Shown one piece after another: positions 19,063 to 28,642 of a stretch of 64,000 bases of DNA. The notes under the pieces are model-generated. The model did not search any database, had not been told where the DNA came from, and saw only the letters and a list, made by a program, of their open reading frames with translations. Source of the DNA: Sphingomonas trueperi (GTDB lineage: Bacteria > Pseudomonadota > Alphaproteobacteria > Sphingomonadales > Sphingomonadaceae); assembly GCF_011927635.1 (NCBI RefSeq), contig NZ_JAATJB010000009.1, positions 62,001 to 126,000 on the forward strand, in the 5' to 3' direction. Each line of letters opens with the position of its first letter. Position 1 is the stretch's first letter. The position numbers were made by a program, and so were the translations under genes.

Positions 19063-19466
19063 AGCGGTGGCTGCTGCCCGTCGCGCTGTTGCTCGCCGGC
19101 GCGGCGCAGGCGGACTCGACGCTGCCCGTCTCGCCGCTCGCCTATACGCAGCTGCCCGATCCCGACCAGGAAGCCCAGGCCAAGGCGCTGATGGAAACGC
19201 TGCGCTGCCTCGTCTGCCAAGGGCAGAGCATCGCCGATAGCGACGCCGATATGGCGGGCGAGATGCGCGCGCTGGTCCGCCAGCGGATCGCGGCGGGCGA
19301 GCGGCCGGCGCAGGTCCGCACATGGCTGATGGAACGCTATGGCGACTATGTCACCTACGACCCGCCGCTCAGCTGGATCACCGCGCCGCTGTGGATCGCC
19401 CCGCTGGCGTTGCTCGCCCTCGGGCTGCTGATCGCACGCCGGCTGTTCAAGGGGAAGGCGGCATGA
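19059..19466 (+). CDS. ccmH: Cytochrome c maturation protein CcmH
   Basis: The 135-residue protein has a signal peptide ending AAQAD, the redox motif LRCLVCQGQSIADS (Cys50, Cys53), a three-helix domain and a C-terminal membrane helix. It handles apocytochrome thiols together with CcmG. The GTG start overlaps the ccmG stop. This is the short N-terminal-type CcmH, with the CcmI function encoded by the next gene. Confidence 0.94.
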   Translation: MKRWLLPVALLLAGAAQADSTLPVSPLAYTQLPDPDQEAQAKALMETLRCLVCQGQSIADSDADMAGEMRALVRQRIAAGERPAQVRTWLMERYGDYVTYDPPLSWITAPLWIAPLALLALGLLIARRLFKGKAA

Positions 19467-20125
19467 TCGGCTGGCTGGTCTTCGGCGGCTTCGCGCTGCT
19501 TGCAATCGCGCTATTGCTACTCATTCGCTTTCCGAAGCGCTTCTGGACGGTGCCCGCGATGGCGGTGATGCTGGCGGGCGCCGGCTATGCCTGGCAGGGG
19601 CAGCCGAGCCTGCCCGATCATCCGGTGGAGGGCGTCGCCAGCGTGCGCCCGCTCGACCCCGACCTGATTGCGGCGCGCGAGGGGCTCTTCGGCCGGTTCA
19701 ACTTCGATTACAGCTATTTCATGGCCGCCGATGCGATGACGCGTGCCGGCGCGCCGCAGCTCGCCGCGACGGTGATGCTCGGGGCGGTGCGCAAGGCGCC
19801 CAACGACCTCGGGCTATGGGCCGGGCTCGGCCTGGCCCTTTCCGAGCATGATGGCGACCAGCTCTCCCCGGCGGCGCGCTACGCTTTCGACAAGGCCGAG
19901 ACGCTTGCGCCGAACCATCCTGGTCCGCCCTTCTATCGCGGCGTCGCGCTCGCGCGTGCCGGGGATCTGGAAGCCGCCCGCCAGGCCTGGGGCAAGGCGC
20001 TTCGCCTCCTCCCGCCAACCGCAAGCTATCGCGACGATATGGTCGGAGTGATGCTGAAGCTTGACCCCGGTCTTGCGGCGGCAGCGCGATCTGCGCTGCC
20101 GGCAAATCCGCCGCCCGCCCGCTAG
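19463..20125 (+). CDS. ccmI: CcmI-like TPR protein of cytochrome c maturation
   Basis: The 220-residue protein has two N-terminal membrane helices followed by TPR-like helices (PNDLGLWAGLGLALSEHDGD; PNHPGPPFYRGVALARAGDL). It is probably the apocytochrome-binding chaperone CcmI. It is shorter than E. coli-type CcmH C-terminal domains but matches the alphaproteobacterial form. The start overlaps the ccmH stop (ATGA), and it is the last gene of the operon. Confidence 0.85.
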   Translation: MIGWLVFGGFALLAIALLLLIRFPKRFWTVPAMAVMLAGAGYAWQGQPSLPDHPVEGVASVRPLDPDLIAAREGLFGRFNFDYSYFMAADAMTRAGAPQLAATVMLGAVRKAPNDLGLWAGLGLALSEHDGDQLSPAARYAFDKAETLAPNHPGPPFYRGVALARAGDLEAARQAWGKALRLLPPTASYRDDMVGVMLKLDPGLAAAARSALPANPPPAR

Positions 20126-20206
20126 CCAGTCGTTACCTCTCTCTATTGGAACTGGCATCGCTCGTCGGCGGTGCTTCGAGTTCCAGCGGATACAGGGGCC
20201 TGACTA

Positions 20207-21169
20207 ATGCACCTCCAGCGCGGCAAGCCCGCCGACTTCATGCAAGACGGCCTAAACGAAGCGGATCATGCCGCATACGTACAGGCCGAAGACATGCTGT
20301 GGGTCATGCTGGAGGACCTCCTCAAGCCGGACGACCGCCCGGAAACCTGAGCTGCCTTTCCGCAGTTTCTGTCAGCCCTGCCGATGTTCTCGCGCGTGGT
20401 CCGCAACAGCCATGCCAAGGCGGCCGGCGGCGGCGTGCAGCTCGACATGCGCGTGGCGATTGCCTTGGAAGTGCCGCTGGCGATGCGCGAAGCGCATGAA
20501 GGCCAATTGAAACTCGCGATCTCCCGCCTGACGCGCATCGCGACGCTGCAGAACAATTCGATCCTCGCGCAGGGCGCGCTGTTCCTCGTCCACGGCATGG
20601 CCGACCCGGAGAATCCCAGGTACAAGCTGGAAGGGCGTTTCTGCGCCAAGTCGTTCCTTGAGCTGCATGTGCTGGGACGCTCCACGCACCAGTGCTGCGC
20701 CAGCATACGCGACGGCAGCTGTCGGCACTGCAACAAGATGGCGTGCCCGGCGCTCCACAAGCGCGTGTTCTCGCTGCAGATCAGCATCGACGGCGCCTCC
20801 GCCGCCGCGCACGAGCTGCTTCGCCGCGGCGCGCGCTGGGAGGTGATGCAGCAGAATCTCCGCTTCGCGGCGGGCCTGCTCGAGCAGGGCCTGATCGAGC
20901 GGCTGTCGCTGAGCTTCACCGTCCAGGCCGAGAATTTCCACGAGATGGGTGAGGGGTCGCTGAACGCGACCAGCATCTATTTCGGCAAGGTGGCCAATTG
21001 GGGCACCTTCTCGCCGGCGGAATACGCGGCCAAGGCCGTGTTCCTGCCGGACCATCCGCAGCACCAGGCCTTCCTCGCGGCCATGGCCGATCCGCGCCTG
21101 CGCTCGCCGCGCGTGCAGCGGGGCAATCTGCTCGAGTTCCTGCCCGAGAACAGCGCCGTCGCCGCCTGA
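20207..21169 (+). pseudogene. Decayed radical-SAM/SPASM-type protein lacking the SAM cluster
   Basis: One reading frame runs from the ATG at 20207 to 21169, broken by TGA at 20348-20350. The first part has 47 residues and the second re-opens as AAFPQFLSALPMFSRVVRNS. The second part contains signatures of SPASM-type radical SAM proteins: GRFCAKSF, CCASIRDGSCRHCNK, ISIDGASAAAHELLRRGARW, VQAENFHEMGEG and [16 protein letters not shown]. The core between RHCNK and SLQISIDG, where the CxxxCxxC iron-sulfur motif should be, is absent, and shorter pieces also seem lost. It looks like a gene reduced by in-frame deletions plus a nonsense codon. If the second part (from 20384) is translated, it would be a 261-residue protein of unknown use. 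Confidence 0.6.
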
Positions 21170-21176
21170 AGGCCGG

Positions 21177-21206
21177 TCCCCGCTCGAACGCAGGTCCGAG
21201 CGGGGA
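21177..21206. terminator. Hairpin between convergent genes
   Basis: A 10-bp inverted repeat, TCCCCGCTCG with CGAGCGGGGA, has a 10-base loop. It sits between the radical-SAM remnant and the convergent ald gene. No T run follows on either strand, so it is probably a bidirectional but weak terminator. Confidence 0.5.
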
Positions 21207-21215
21207 TCTCATCGA

Positions 21216-22322
21216 TCAGCCCGCCCAGGCCTCGAACGGCAGGTCGAGCGCGTCGGCCACCGCCTGGTGGCGGATCTTGCCGCCCGAGACGTTGAGGCCG
21301 TTGGCAAGGTGGCGGTCGGCCTTCATGGCGGCTTCGGCACCCTGGTTGGCCAGCTTCAGCACGAAGGGCAAAGTCGCGTTGTTGAGCGCGAAGGCCGAGG
21401 TGCGGGCTACCGCGCCCGGCATGTTCGCCACGCAATAATGGATCACGCCGTCGATCTCGAACACGGGATCGTCGTGCGTGGTCGCTCGGCTGGTCTCGAA
21501 GCAGCCGCCCTGGTCGATAGCGATGTCGACCAGCACCGAGCCGCGCATCATCGTCTTGAGCATATCGCGGGTGACGAGCTTCGGCGCTGCCGCACCCGGC
21601 ACCAGCACCGCGCCGATCACCACTTGCGAGGTGCGGACTGCCTCGGCGATCGCGGCCTTGCTGGCATAGGCGGTCTTGATCTGGCTGCCGAAGTGCATGT
21701 CGAGCTCGGCGAGGCGCTCGTTGTTGATGTCGTAGATCGTCACGTCGGCGCGCTGGCCGGTCGCCATCTGCGCGGCGTTGATGCCGGAGACGCCGCCGCC
21801 GAGGATTGCGACCTTGCACGGTGCCACGCCAGGCACGCCGCCGAGCAGCTCGCCGCGGCCGCCCTGTTCCTTCTCGAGATAGTGCGAGGCGACCTGGACC
21901 GACATGCGGCCTGCGACTTCGCTCATCGGCTTGAGCAGGGGGAGGGCCCCCGAGTTCGAGGTCACCGTCTCATAGGCGATGCAGGTGGCACCCGACGCCA
22001 TCAGGCCTTCGGCCTGCGGCTTGTCGGCGGCGAGGTGGAGATAGGTGAACAGCAGGTGGCGCGGCTCGAGCAGCGCGATTTCCTGCGGTTGCGGCTCCTT
22101 CACCTTCACGATCATGTCCGACTGGGCGAACACGGTCTTCGCGTCGGGCGCGATCTGGGCGCCGACCGAAGTGTAGGCGGCATCGTCGAAATCGATGCCC
22201 ATGCCGGCCTTGGTCTCGACCAGCACGCTGTGGCCGGCATGGACCAGCTCTGCCACCGAGGCGGGGGTCAGGCCGACGCGATATTCGTGATTCTTGATTT
22301 CCTTGGGAACGCCGATGCGCAT
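21216..22322 (-). CDS. ald: Alanine dehydrogenase
   Basis: The 368-residue NAD-dependent enzyme interconverts L-alanine with pyruvate and ammonia. It opens [20 protein letters not shown] (substrate-binding Arg15) and contains KVKEP with the catalytic Lys, YLHLAAD with the catalytic His, and the Rossmann motif [14 protein letters not shown]. Length is normal. AGGAGA six bases upstream supports the ATG at 22320-22322. It is divergent from an Lrp-family regulator, the usual arrangement for alanine catabolism under Lrp/AldR control. Confidence 0.96.
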   Translation of the reverse strand: MRIGVPKEIKNHEYRVGLTPASVAELVHAGHSVLVETKAGMGIDFDDAAYTSVGAQIAPDAKTVFAQSDMIVKVKEPQPQEIALLEPRHLLFTYLHLAADKPQAEGLMASGATCIAYETVTSNSGALPLLKPMSEVAGRMSVQVASHYLEKEQGGRGELLGGVPGVAPCKVAILGGGVSGINAAQMATGQRADVTIYDINNERLAELDMHFGSQIKTAYASKAAIAEAVRTSQVVIGAVLVPGAAAPKLVTRDMLKTMMRGSVLVDIAIDQGGCFETSRATTHDDPVFEIDGVIHYCVANMPGAVARTSAFALNNATLPFVLKLANQGAEAAMKADRHLANGLNVSGGKIRHQAVADALDLPFEAWAG

Positions 22323-22407
22323 GGAAACTCTCCTAAGTTCAGGTGGCGCTTTATATCGCGACGCCCGACCGCAAGTCCCTGCAAAACGCGTCTGCCAAAT
22401 CCCCTGA

Positions 22408-22458
22408 TTGCGCATGAAAGTTGCGTATTTTCGATTTTTTCGCGTAATCCATGCGCAA
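22408..22458. promoter_or_regulatory. Candidate Lrp operator in the ald-lrp intergenic region
   Basis: A perfect 9-base inverted repeat, TTGCGCATG (22408-22416) and CATGCGCAA (22450-22458), has centres 42 bases apart, about four helical turns. An AT-rich tract lies between the arms. The right arm touches the start codon of the regulator, which suggests autoregulation plus control of ald. Confidence 0.5.
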
Positions 22459-22928
22459 TGGATCGAATCGATACGGCAATCCTCAAGCTGCTGGCCGCAG
22501 ATGCACGCGCGCCCGTCAGCCAGGTCGCGGCGGCGGTGGGGCTGTCGCAATCCGCCTGCACGCGGCGCATCCAGGGGCTGGAGGCGGACGGCCTGATTCG
22601 CGGCTACGGTGCCCGGCTCGGCCACCGCCGGCTCGGCTTTCGCGTGACTGCGCTGGTCGACATCACCCTCGGCACGCAGGTCAAGGAAGACCTTGCCCAG
22701 TTCGAGCTGGCGGTGGGGCGGATCGACGGCGTGGTGGAATGCGCGCTGGTCTCCGGCAACCAGGACTATCGTCTCAAGATCCTGTGCCGCGACCTCGACG
22801 ATTACGAGCGGCTGCACCGCGAGCATCTCGGCCGATTGCCGGGGGTGGTGACGATCAACAGCAGCTTCGTGCTGCGCGACGTGCCGACTCGCGGCGAGGG
22901 CGACGCCTTGTTCGGCGCGGCGCGTTGA
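22458..22928 (+). CDS. Lrp/AsnC-family transcriptional regulator
   Basis: The 156-residue protein has an N-terminal winged HTH (MDRIDTAILKLLAADARAPV, then VGLSQSACTRRIQGLEADGLI) and the C-terminal RAM ligand-binding domain (VVECALVSGNQDYRLKILCRD). It is transcribed divergently from ald, 135 bases away, so it is most likely the alanine-responsive activator of alanine dehydrogenase (AldR-like). The start codon overlaps one arm of the inverted repeat described for this region. Confidence 0.92.
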   Translation: MDRIDTAILKLLAADARAPVSQVAAAVGLSQSACTRRIQGLEADGLIRGYGARLGHRRLGFRVTALVDITLGTQVKEDLAQFELAVGRIDGVVECALVSGNQDYRLKILCRDLDDYERLHREHLGRLPGVVTINSSFVLRDVPTRGEGDALFGAAR

Positions 22929-23096
22929 CTATCTTGGGGCGTCTTGGAACGGGCAGGGCGCTGATGCGTCTAGCCGCCCTGGACACGCTTGTTGATAGGG
23001 CATGTTGCACATGCTAACTGCCCGCATCCTGATGATGATGAGAACACAGGTCTCTATGGCCAGGTCGGTTCGCTACTCTCAGCGTCTGTCGCACCG

Positions 23097-25031
23097 GTGA
23101 ATACCGAAGCGACCGGAGACGCTGCCGCGCTCCTCCCCGATTCGGAACCGCATGGCGGGCATGGTCACCACGGCCAGGACCGGACATGGAAACTCGCGCT
23201 CGGTGCCATCGGCATCGTGTTCGGCGACATCGGTACCAGCCCGCTCTACGCGTTTCGCGAGACCTTCGCGAACGAGCATCACGAGCTGCCGCTCGACACC
23301 CCGCATGTGCTGGGTGCGATCAGCCTGATGTTCTGGTCGATGATGGTGGTGGTGACGCTGAAATACGTCACGATCATCATGCGGGCGGACAACAAGGGCG
23401 AGGGCGGCAGCCTGGCGCTGCTCGCGCTGATCTCGGGCCGCGGCGGCCAGCGCCGCTGGACCCAGGGCATCGTGCTGCTCGGCGTGTTCGCCACCGCGCT
23501 GTTCTACGGCGATTCGATGATCACCCCGGCAGTCTCCGTGCTGTCGGCGGTGGAGGGCCTTGCCGTCGCCGCGCCGGGCTTCCACCGACTGGTGGTGCCG
23601 ATCGCGGTTGTCATCCTCGTCATGCTGTTCTCGATCCAGCGGACCGGCACCGCGCGCGTCGGCGCGTTCTTCGGGCCGGTGATGATCTTCTACTTCCTCG
23701 TCATCGCGACGCTGGGCGTGGTCAGCACGGTCCAGACCCCGCATGTGCTGCAGGCGCTGTCGCCGCATCACGCGGTGCATTTCTTCATGCTCGACCCGCT
23801 ACGTGCCTTCCTGGCGCTCGGCTCAGTCGTGCTGGCGGTGACCGGCGCCGAGGCGCTCTATGCCGATATGGGTCATTTCGGCCGCAACCCGATCCGCATC
23901 TCCTGGCTGTGGTTCGTGCTGCCGGCGTTGATGATGAATTACATGGGGCAGGGCGCGCTGCTGATCCGCGATGCGGAGGCGCTGCGCAGCCCCTTCTACC
24001 TGCTCGCACCGGAGGCGCTGCGGCTGCCCCTGGTGTTCGTCGCCACCGCCGCCGCGATCATCGCCTCGCAGGCGGTGATCTCGGGCGCCTTCTCGGTGAC
24101 CCAGCAGGCGATTCAACTCGGCTTCGTACCGCGACTGCGTATCGACCATACCAGCGCCGCGACGGCCGGGCAGATCTACATCCCGGTGATCAACTGGGCG
24201 CTGATGGTCATGGTGATCCTGCTGGTGCTGAGCTTCCAGACCTCGTCGAACCTGACCGCCGCCTATGGCATCGCCGTCACCGGCGCCATGCTGATCGATA
24301 ACTGCCTGCTCGCGGTGGTGCTGTTCAACCTGTGGCATTGGAAGAAGCGCTACGCGATCCCGCTGCTGGCGGTCTTCTTCACCGTCGACCTCGCCTATTT
24401 CGCGGCCAACCTCACCAAGGTGCCCGATGGCGGCTGGTTCCCGCTGATGGTGGGCTTCATCATCTTCACGCTGCTCACCACCTGGGCCAAGGGCCGCAAG
24501 CTGATGATCGCCCGGCTGCGCGAGAGCGCGATGCCGATCCAGATCTTCATCGAATCGGCCGCCAATGCCGCGACGCGCGTGCGCGGTACCGCGGTGTTCA
24601 TGACCTCGACCCCGGACGGCGTGCCCCACGCGCTTCTCCATAACCTCAAGCACAACAAGGTGCTGCACGACCGGGTAATCCTGCTGACCGTCAAGATCAG
24701 CGACGTGCCCTATGTGGCGGAGGACAAGCGCTTGGTGGTGGAGGATCTGGGCAAGGGCTTCCACCGCATGATCCTGTACTATGGCTTCATGCAGGAGGCC
24801 GACGTGCCAGCGGCGCTCAAGTCGGTCGACGCCTGCGGGGCCGAGTTCAAGATGATGGAGACCAGCTTCTTCCTGGCCCGCCAGACCCTGCTGCCCTCGT
24901 CGCGGCCGGGCATGATGATCTGGCGGGAGAAGCTGTTCGCCTGGATGCTGCGCAACGCCGAAAGCGCGATGGAGTTCTTCCGTCTGCCCACCAACCGCGT
25001 CGTCGAGTTGGGCAGCCAGGTGGAGATTTGA
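23097..25031 (+). CDS. kup: Kup-family potassium transporter
   Basis: This K+/H+ symporter has the family's opening segment [23 protein letters not shown], then [16 protein letters not shown] and [19 protein letters not shown], about twelve membrane helices, and a C-terminal cytoplasmic domain. From the GTG at 23097 it has 644 residues, a normal length. An upstream ATG at 22989 would add 36 non-conserved residues. The His-rich stretch [10 protein letters not shown] before the first helix is common in sphingomonad copies. Its stop overlaps the next gene's start. Confidence 0.93.
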   Translation: MNTEATGDAAALLPDSEPHGGHGHHGQDRTWKLALGAIGIVFGDIGTSPLYAFRETFANEHHELPLDTPHVLGAISLMFWSMMVVVTLKYVTIIMRADNKGEGGSLALLALISGRGGQRRWTQGIVLLGVFATALFYGDSMITPAVSVLSAVEGLAVAAPGFHRLVVPIAVVILVMLFSIQRTGTARVGAFFGPVMIFYFLVIATLGVVSTVQTPHVLQALSPHHAVHFFMLDPLRAFLALGSVVLAVTGAEALYADMGHFGRNPIRISWLWFVLPALMMNYMGQGALLIRDAEALRSPFYLLAPEALRLPLVFVATAAAIIASQAVISGAFSVTQQAIQLGFVPRLRIDHTSAATAGQIYIPVINWALMVMVILLVLSFQTSSNLTAAYGIAVTGAMLIDNCLLAVVLFNLWHWKKRYAIPLLAVFFTVDLAYFAANLTKVPDGGWFPLMVGFIIFTLLTTWAKGRKLMIARLRESAMPIQIFIESAANAATRVRGTAVFMTSTPDGVPHALLHNLKHNKVLHDRVILLTVKISDVPYVAEDKRLVVEDLGKGFHRMILYYGFMQEADVPAALKSVDACGAEFKMMETSFFLARQTLLPSSRPGMMIWREKLFAWMLRNAESAMEFFRLPTNRVVELGSQVEI

Positions 25032-25540
25032 GCGGGGCGCCCGCCCCGCTGATCGTCACGGCGCTGTTCGGCAGGCAGGACCAGGCCTGGTTCGATTCGC
25101 TCCGCCGCGCGCACTTCCCGCCCGAGCGGAACCAGCTCGACGCGCACCTTACGCTGTTCCACCATCTGCCGCCCTCGGTGGCCGAGGAGCTCAAGCATCG
25201 CCTCGCCCGGGAGACCCGCGGGGTGCGGGCCCCGCGCGCGCGGGTGAGCGGGCTGATGTCGCTGGGGCAGGGGGTTGCCTATCGAATCGAGGCGCCCGAA
25301 CTCGAGGCGATTCGGGCCGGGTTGCTGGAAGCCTTTGCAGGGCTGCTCACCCCGCAGGATGCGGGCCGCTGGCGGCCGCACGTAACGGTGCAGAACAAGG
25401 TCCGCCCGGTGCTGGCCAAGGCGCTGCTGCGTGCGCTGGCGGCGGATTTCGCGCCGAAAGTCGTGGAAATATCAGGGCTTGCGAGCTGGTGGTACCGCGG
25501 CGGCCCTTGGGAATTGCATTCTCGTCACATGTTCGCTTGA
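25028..25540 (+). CDS. 2'-5' RNA ligase family (2H phosphoesterase) protein
   Basis: The 170-residue protein has the two HxTx motifs of the 2H fold: HLTLFHHL and HVTVQNKV. It probably acts as a cyclic nucleotide phosphodiesterase or RNA 2',3'-cyclic phosphatase; the substrate is not evident. The start is the TTG at 25028-25030, overlapping the kup stop (TTGA) with GGAGA upstream, so it is translated from the kup transcript. tRNA-Met follows. Confidence 0.85.
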   Translation: MSGAPAPLIVTALFGRQDQAWFDSLRRAHFPPERNQLDAHLTLFHHLPPSVAEELKHRLARETRGVRAPRARVSGLMSLGQGVAYRIEAPELEAIRAGLLEAFAGLLTPQDAGRWRPHVTVQNKVRPVLAKALLRALAADFAPKVVEISGLASWWYRGGPWELHSRHMFA

Positions 25541-25581
25541 CGGATCGCGTCCACCGACATAGATGGCCGCTCTCGCTTCGG

Positions 25582-25658
25582 GGCGGAGTAGCTCAGTTGG
25601 TTAGAGCAGCGGAATCATAATCCGCGTGTCGGGGGTTCAAGTCCCTCCTCCGCTACCA
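25582..25658 (+). tRNA. tRNA-Met (CAU), probably elongator
   Basis: Acceptor GGCGGAG pairs with CTCCGCT (one G-T). The anticodon stem GCGGA/TCCGC has loop ATCATAA with anticodon CAT. The T arm GGGGGTTCAAGTCCCTC is intact, and CCA is encoded. The G-U first acceptor pair differs from the unpaired C-A of initiator tRNA, so this is the elongator form. It borders the integrase-bearing island and is the likely attachment site. Confidence 0.95.
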
Positions 25659-25750
25659 TCCCCAAGTGTCTGATATACCGAATAATCTGCGCAGTAGGTT
25701 GTTTGGATCGGGCGGACGCTCAGAGCGTTTTTGGGAAGATTTTTGGCAAA

Positions 25751-26803
25751 TCAGCCGGAATCCAGCTTCCGGATCGCGGACTCTGCAAGGCGCTGATCGC
25801 GGTTCAGATAGTGCGCATCGAGGATGTCGTTGACGTCGCGCAGCGAGTGGCCTGTGATCGTCGCGATCTCCGGAGGCGTTGCGCCGGCAAGGGGGAGGCG
25901 CGTGACAGCCGTGCCGCGCAGATCATGGAAGGTCACACCCTCCACCCCCGCAGCGATACATGCTTTGCGCCACGATGCGCGGAAGCCGCCTTCTTTCCAC
26001 GGCGTCCCGCGCTCGGTCAGCAGGATCGTCTCGCGCGCGGAAGGGCGGCTCTCCGCAAGCGCGTCCAGGCGCGCCTTTAGCGGCTTCCCAACCGGGATCA
26101 CGATTCGCTTGCCCGCCTGGCCTTGCTTCTTCCGGATCGTCTTGTGCTGAACCAAGCGCAGATTGGCGCCGCCATAGGCGCCTCAGGTCAGTGCCAGCAG
26201 GTCGCCCTGTCGCTGCCCCGTCCAGAGTGCCAGCATCAGCGCCAGGTGCAGATGCTCCGGCGCGCGTGCGTAAAAGGCTGCTTCGTTCTCGGGCGACCAC
26301 ACTCGCTCCGATCGTGCCGCGCGATACACGCGGCCGCCCGCCCGGCATGGATTGACCGGCGCCAAGCCGCGATCCACCGACCAGGACAGCACCCGCGCCA
26401 GCACCGAATAGGCATAATGGGCCTGCCTGCGCGATCGAACGGCGAGGCGATCCCGCCACGCCATGAATTCGCCCCGAGTGCGCCGATCGGCGTGCGCGGC
26501 GATGGGGAAGTCGCCGTATTCGCCATCGATGATGCGCAGCTGCTTGTTGTAATCGACCCGTGTTCGGTCCGCGAGATCGGCGAAGGCGCTCGAGTCCTGA
26601 AACGCATCGAGTAGAGTGCGCAGGGTGTCGGTTGCACGCTTGCGATCTTCGGAATGAGCCCGTTCGTAGCTGGCCAGAAACTCAGGCGTGCCCGGCTTGC
26701 CCTCAAGGCGGGGACCGCCCTTCCAGGCATAGAAGCACTCCACGATCTCGCCGTTCGCGGCGCGAACGCGCGTGCGGTTCAGCCCCTTCAGCTTAACCCG
26801 CAT
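25751..26803 (-). pseudogene. Tyrosine recombinase (integrase), broken by a nonsense codon
   Basis: A single frame from the ATG at 26803 to 25751 encodes a phage-type integrase. It has an N-terminal SAM-like arm-binding region and then the catalytic domain. Arg I lies in WTGQRQGDLLALT, then comes TGA at 26183-26185, then GAYGGANLRLVQHKT, HDLRGTAV (His, Arg), ITGHS and the Tyr in AHYLNRDQ. Family members have Trp after LALT, so TGG has become TGA. The stop separates the first catalytic Arg from the others, so the protein should be inactive. It lies 92 bases from tRNA-Met, as integrases do at an attachment site. Confidence 0.9.
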
Positions 26804-26987
26804 TGCGGCTGGCCTTCCACGCATCAAAGGGGCTGGCGTGCGGTGCATCGGCCGCCGCAGCGGCGTGGAACAGAATAATGCGGCCGTCGGGGTCGATCTC
26901 GGTGCGCGCGATCTCCAGCCCACCCTTACGGGAAGCTCGAATCGCGCGGACCAGATCGGCTTGGCGGAAGGTGGGGCGAGCAGCCAT
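26793..26987 (-). CDS. Small hypothetical protein upstream of the integrase
   Basis: The 64-residue protein begins MAARPTFRQADLVRAIRASR and contains DPDGRIILF. Its end overlaps the integrase start by eleven bases, so the two were co-transcribed. Small proteins of this type commonly precede integrases in sphingomonad islands. It has no clear HTH to call it an excisionase, though FRQADLVRAIRA could be a short helix pair. Confidence 0.6.
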   Translation of the reverse strand: MAARPTFRQADLVRAIRASRKGGLEIARTEIDPDGRIILFHAAAAADAPHASPFDAWKASRNAG

Positions 26988-27431
26988 GCGCTTTCCTTGC
27001 TTGCTCGCCGATCAGCGCCGCGCCGCCTGGGCGCGGGTGCCGTTCGCTCACAAGCGAGCGGTCAGTCGGCAGCGTGCCCAAAGCACGAACCCGTTTCCCA
27101 GAAGGCTTTCGTGCGCCGAAGAGCCCGAAACGCTTTACTCCATCGCCGACGGCACAGGCTGACGCCGATATTGCCGGCAGCGGTATGGGGCACGGGAGTG
27201 GTCGGCGCTTGCAGTCTTAGGCTGCGCGCTTGTTTCCAGCCTCGCCGATGCGCTTCCTACGGGCTTTTGGGGCCGATGCGGCGCTATGCTGGGCTTGCGG
27301 TGCGGAAGCGGGAGGTCGGGATGCGATAGGATGCAGGGTTGCGTGGTGCAGCGACTGGGTTGCTGCAAGGCCCCAGCTGAAAGCCGCCAGCCTTTGGGCC
27401 AGCGGCTTCCTCGCTTGTTGTGGTCGGGAGG
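26988..27431. other. Intergenic stretch in the island, no gene found
   Basis: I see no coding region with family features, no tRNA-like fold and no strong hairpin. Overlapping open frames exist on both strands but have no recognisable motifs. It may hold remnants of the element. Confidence 0.5.
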
Positions 27432-28001
27432 TCAGGCGAAGCGGACGGTCGTCTTCACCGCCCGACGGCGGCGGAGCGCGCCCCCTGCCATGCCGACGGC
27501 GGCAATCATCATCGCCCAAGCAGTGGGTTCCGGGACCGCGGCTGCGGTGGCAATCTGCTGTACGCCAGCCTGGGAGATGCCACCCCCGAAGTTCTGAACC
27601 GTGATGCTGATGCGGTTGTAGCTGCCGCCGCAGAGAGCGCTACCGGTATAGCAGAGAAAGTTGATGGTCGAGCCAACCTGCGGGTTCTGGAACAGAACGG
27701 CTCCGGAGCCGGAGAAGTCGAAGAACAGGCCCGTTGCCGTTGCTGTCAGCGCGGGGGCGTTGAAAAACAGAAGTTGTGAATTGGAGGGGCCGTTGATCAG
27801 GAACGATCCGCCGACATCGGTGAGGTTGAACTGCCAGTCGAGGACATTGGCACGGGCGAGAAGACCCAACGTCCCGTCGGTCTCGATCGAACCTGTTGCG
27901 CTGACGCCGTTGCCCGACACGTTTACGATGTAGGTGGCCGCAGAAGCAGGCGTAGCCATCGCCGTCGCTGCCGCAAATGCAAGCATCTTGATCTTCATCA
28001 T
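27432..28001 (-). CDS. PEP-CTERM sorting-domain secreted protein
   Basis: The 189-residue protein has a signal peptide (MMKIKMLAFAAATAMATPASA) and a C-terminal sorting signal: VPEPTAWAMM, a hydrophobic helix, then RRRR. This is the form recognised by exosortase. The middle is a Gly/Asn/Ser-rich beta domain with one Cys pair (FLCYTGSALCGG). It is presumably exported and released or anchored with exopolysaccharide. The ATG at 28001 follows GGAGGGGG at good spacing. No exosortase gene is in the window. Confidence 0.88.
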   Translation of the reverse strand: MMKIKMLAFAAATAMATPASAATYIVNVSGNGVSATGSIETDGTLGLLARANVLDWQFNLTDVGGSFLINGPSNSQLLFFNAPALTATATGLFFDFSGSGAVLFQNPQVGSTINFLCYTGSALCGGSYNRISITVQNFGGGISQAGVQQIATAAAVPEPTAWAMMIAAVGMAGGALRRRRAVKTTVRFA

Positions 28002-28278
28002 GCGTATTTCCCCCTCCAAAACGGATGATGTTTCCGTTGCGCGATGTATCTAACGAAGTCCGCACCCATACAATAGCTTGTGATTGTACTAAAATTACAG
28101 AGTCTCGAATCGGGATTTTTATGCAGATTTCGGATGGGGTGTTGTTCGCTGGTGGCACGCGGAAAGATAGCGTCTGTAATTTGAAATGTCCGGACGCTGC
28201 AGAGACTAAGGGGTTAAAGGTCAGACCCGTTTCGTCAAATGCAGCAGCAGCAGGTCGAGCATTGTACCCGTTTCGGCA
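28002..28278. other. Upstream region of the PEP-CTERM gene, no gene found
   Basis: This 277-base stretch is relatively AT-rich (for example 28080-28140) and probably contains the promoter of the PEP-CTERM gene. No convincing -10/-35 pair or open frame was found. Confidence 0.4.
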
Positions 28279-28596
28279 TTAGTGACGCCGAGCGTAGCGC
28301 ACCGGCTTCGCCGTGGCAGATGGCCGATCCATCAACCCCTCTTGCGACACGCTGGCGATCTCCGAGGCCCGTCCAGCGAAGTCGATCCACGCCTCACGAT
28401 CGGTGGCGCCAGCACGCAGGTTGCGCCCCTTGCGGAGCTTGCGGAACATTGCAGTGCGGCGGTACCTGCCCGCGCCCTTGTTCTGCTCCTCCGGCTCCAG
28501 GGGTATCCGCGCCGCGACGTCACGCGGCATGCCGCTGGCCTCGACGTCGAAGCCGGTGCAGAGTTTGCCCTGACGTGCCCAGCTTTTCATAAGCAT
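28279..28596 (-). CDS. Phage tail-completion (P2 gpS / virion morphogenesis)-like remnant
   Basis: The C-terminal half reads AMFRKLRKGRNLRAGATDRE, then FAGRASEIASVSQEGLMDRPSATAKPVRYARR. This corresponds to the K-MF-KL, GR-A-IA-VHQ-GL and YPARPLLG landmarks of P2 gpS-type virion morphogenesis proteins. The usual LLG ending is missing and the N-terminal half is unlike the family, so at 105 residues it is probably a truncated remnant. It follows the DUF4157 gene by 46 bases on the same strand. No other tail gene is seen nearby. Confidence 0.5.
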   Translation of the reverse strand: MLMKSWARQGKLCTGFDVEASGMPRDVAARIPLEPEEQNKGAGRYRRTAMFRKLRKGRNLRAGATDREAWIDFAGRASEIASVSQEGLMDRPSATAKPVRYARRH

Positions 28597-28642
28597 CAGG
28601 CGCGCTTCGGCGGCGTCCTTGGCTCCGGCGGCTGGCAGGCCC

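Noticed and set aside
20348..20350. TGA as a selenocysteine codon in the radical-SAM remnant
   Set aside because: No selenocysteine insertion hairpin is seen directly after it, and the flanking protein has lost its catalytic core. Decay is simpler.
26772..27329. 185-codon plus-strand frame in the island
   Set aside because: It overlaps the integrase and its small neighbour on the opposite strand, has no family motif, and its composition looks like a shadow frame.
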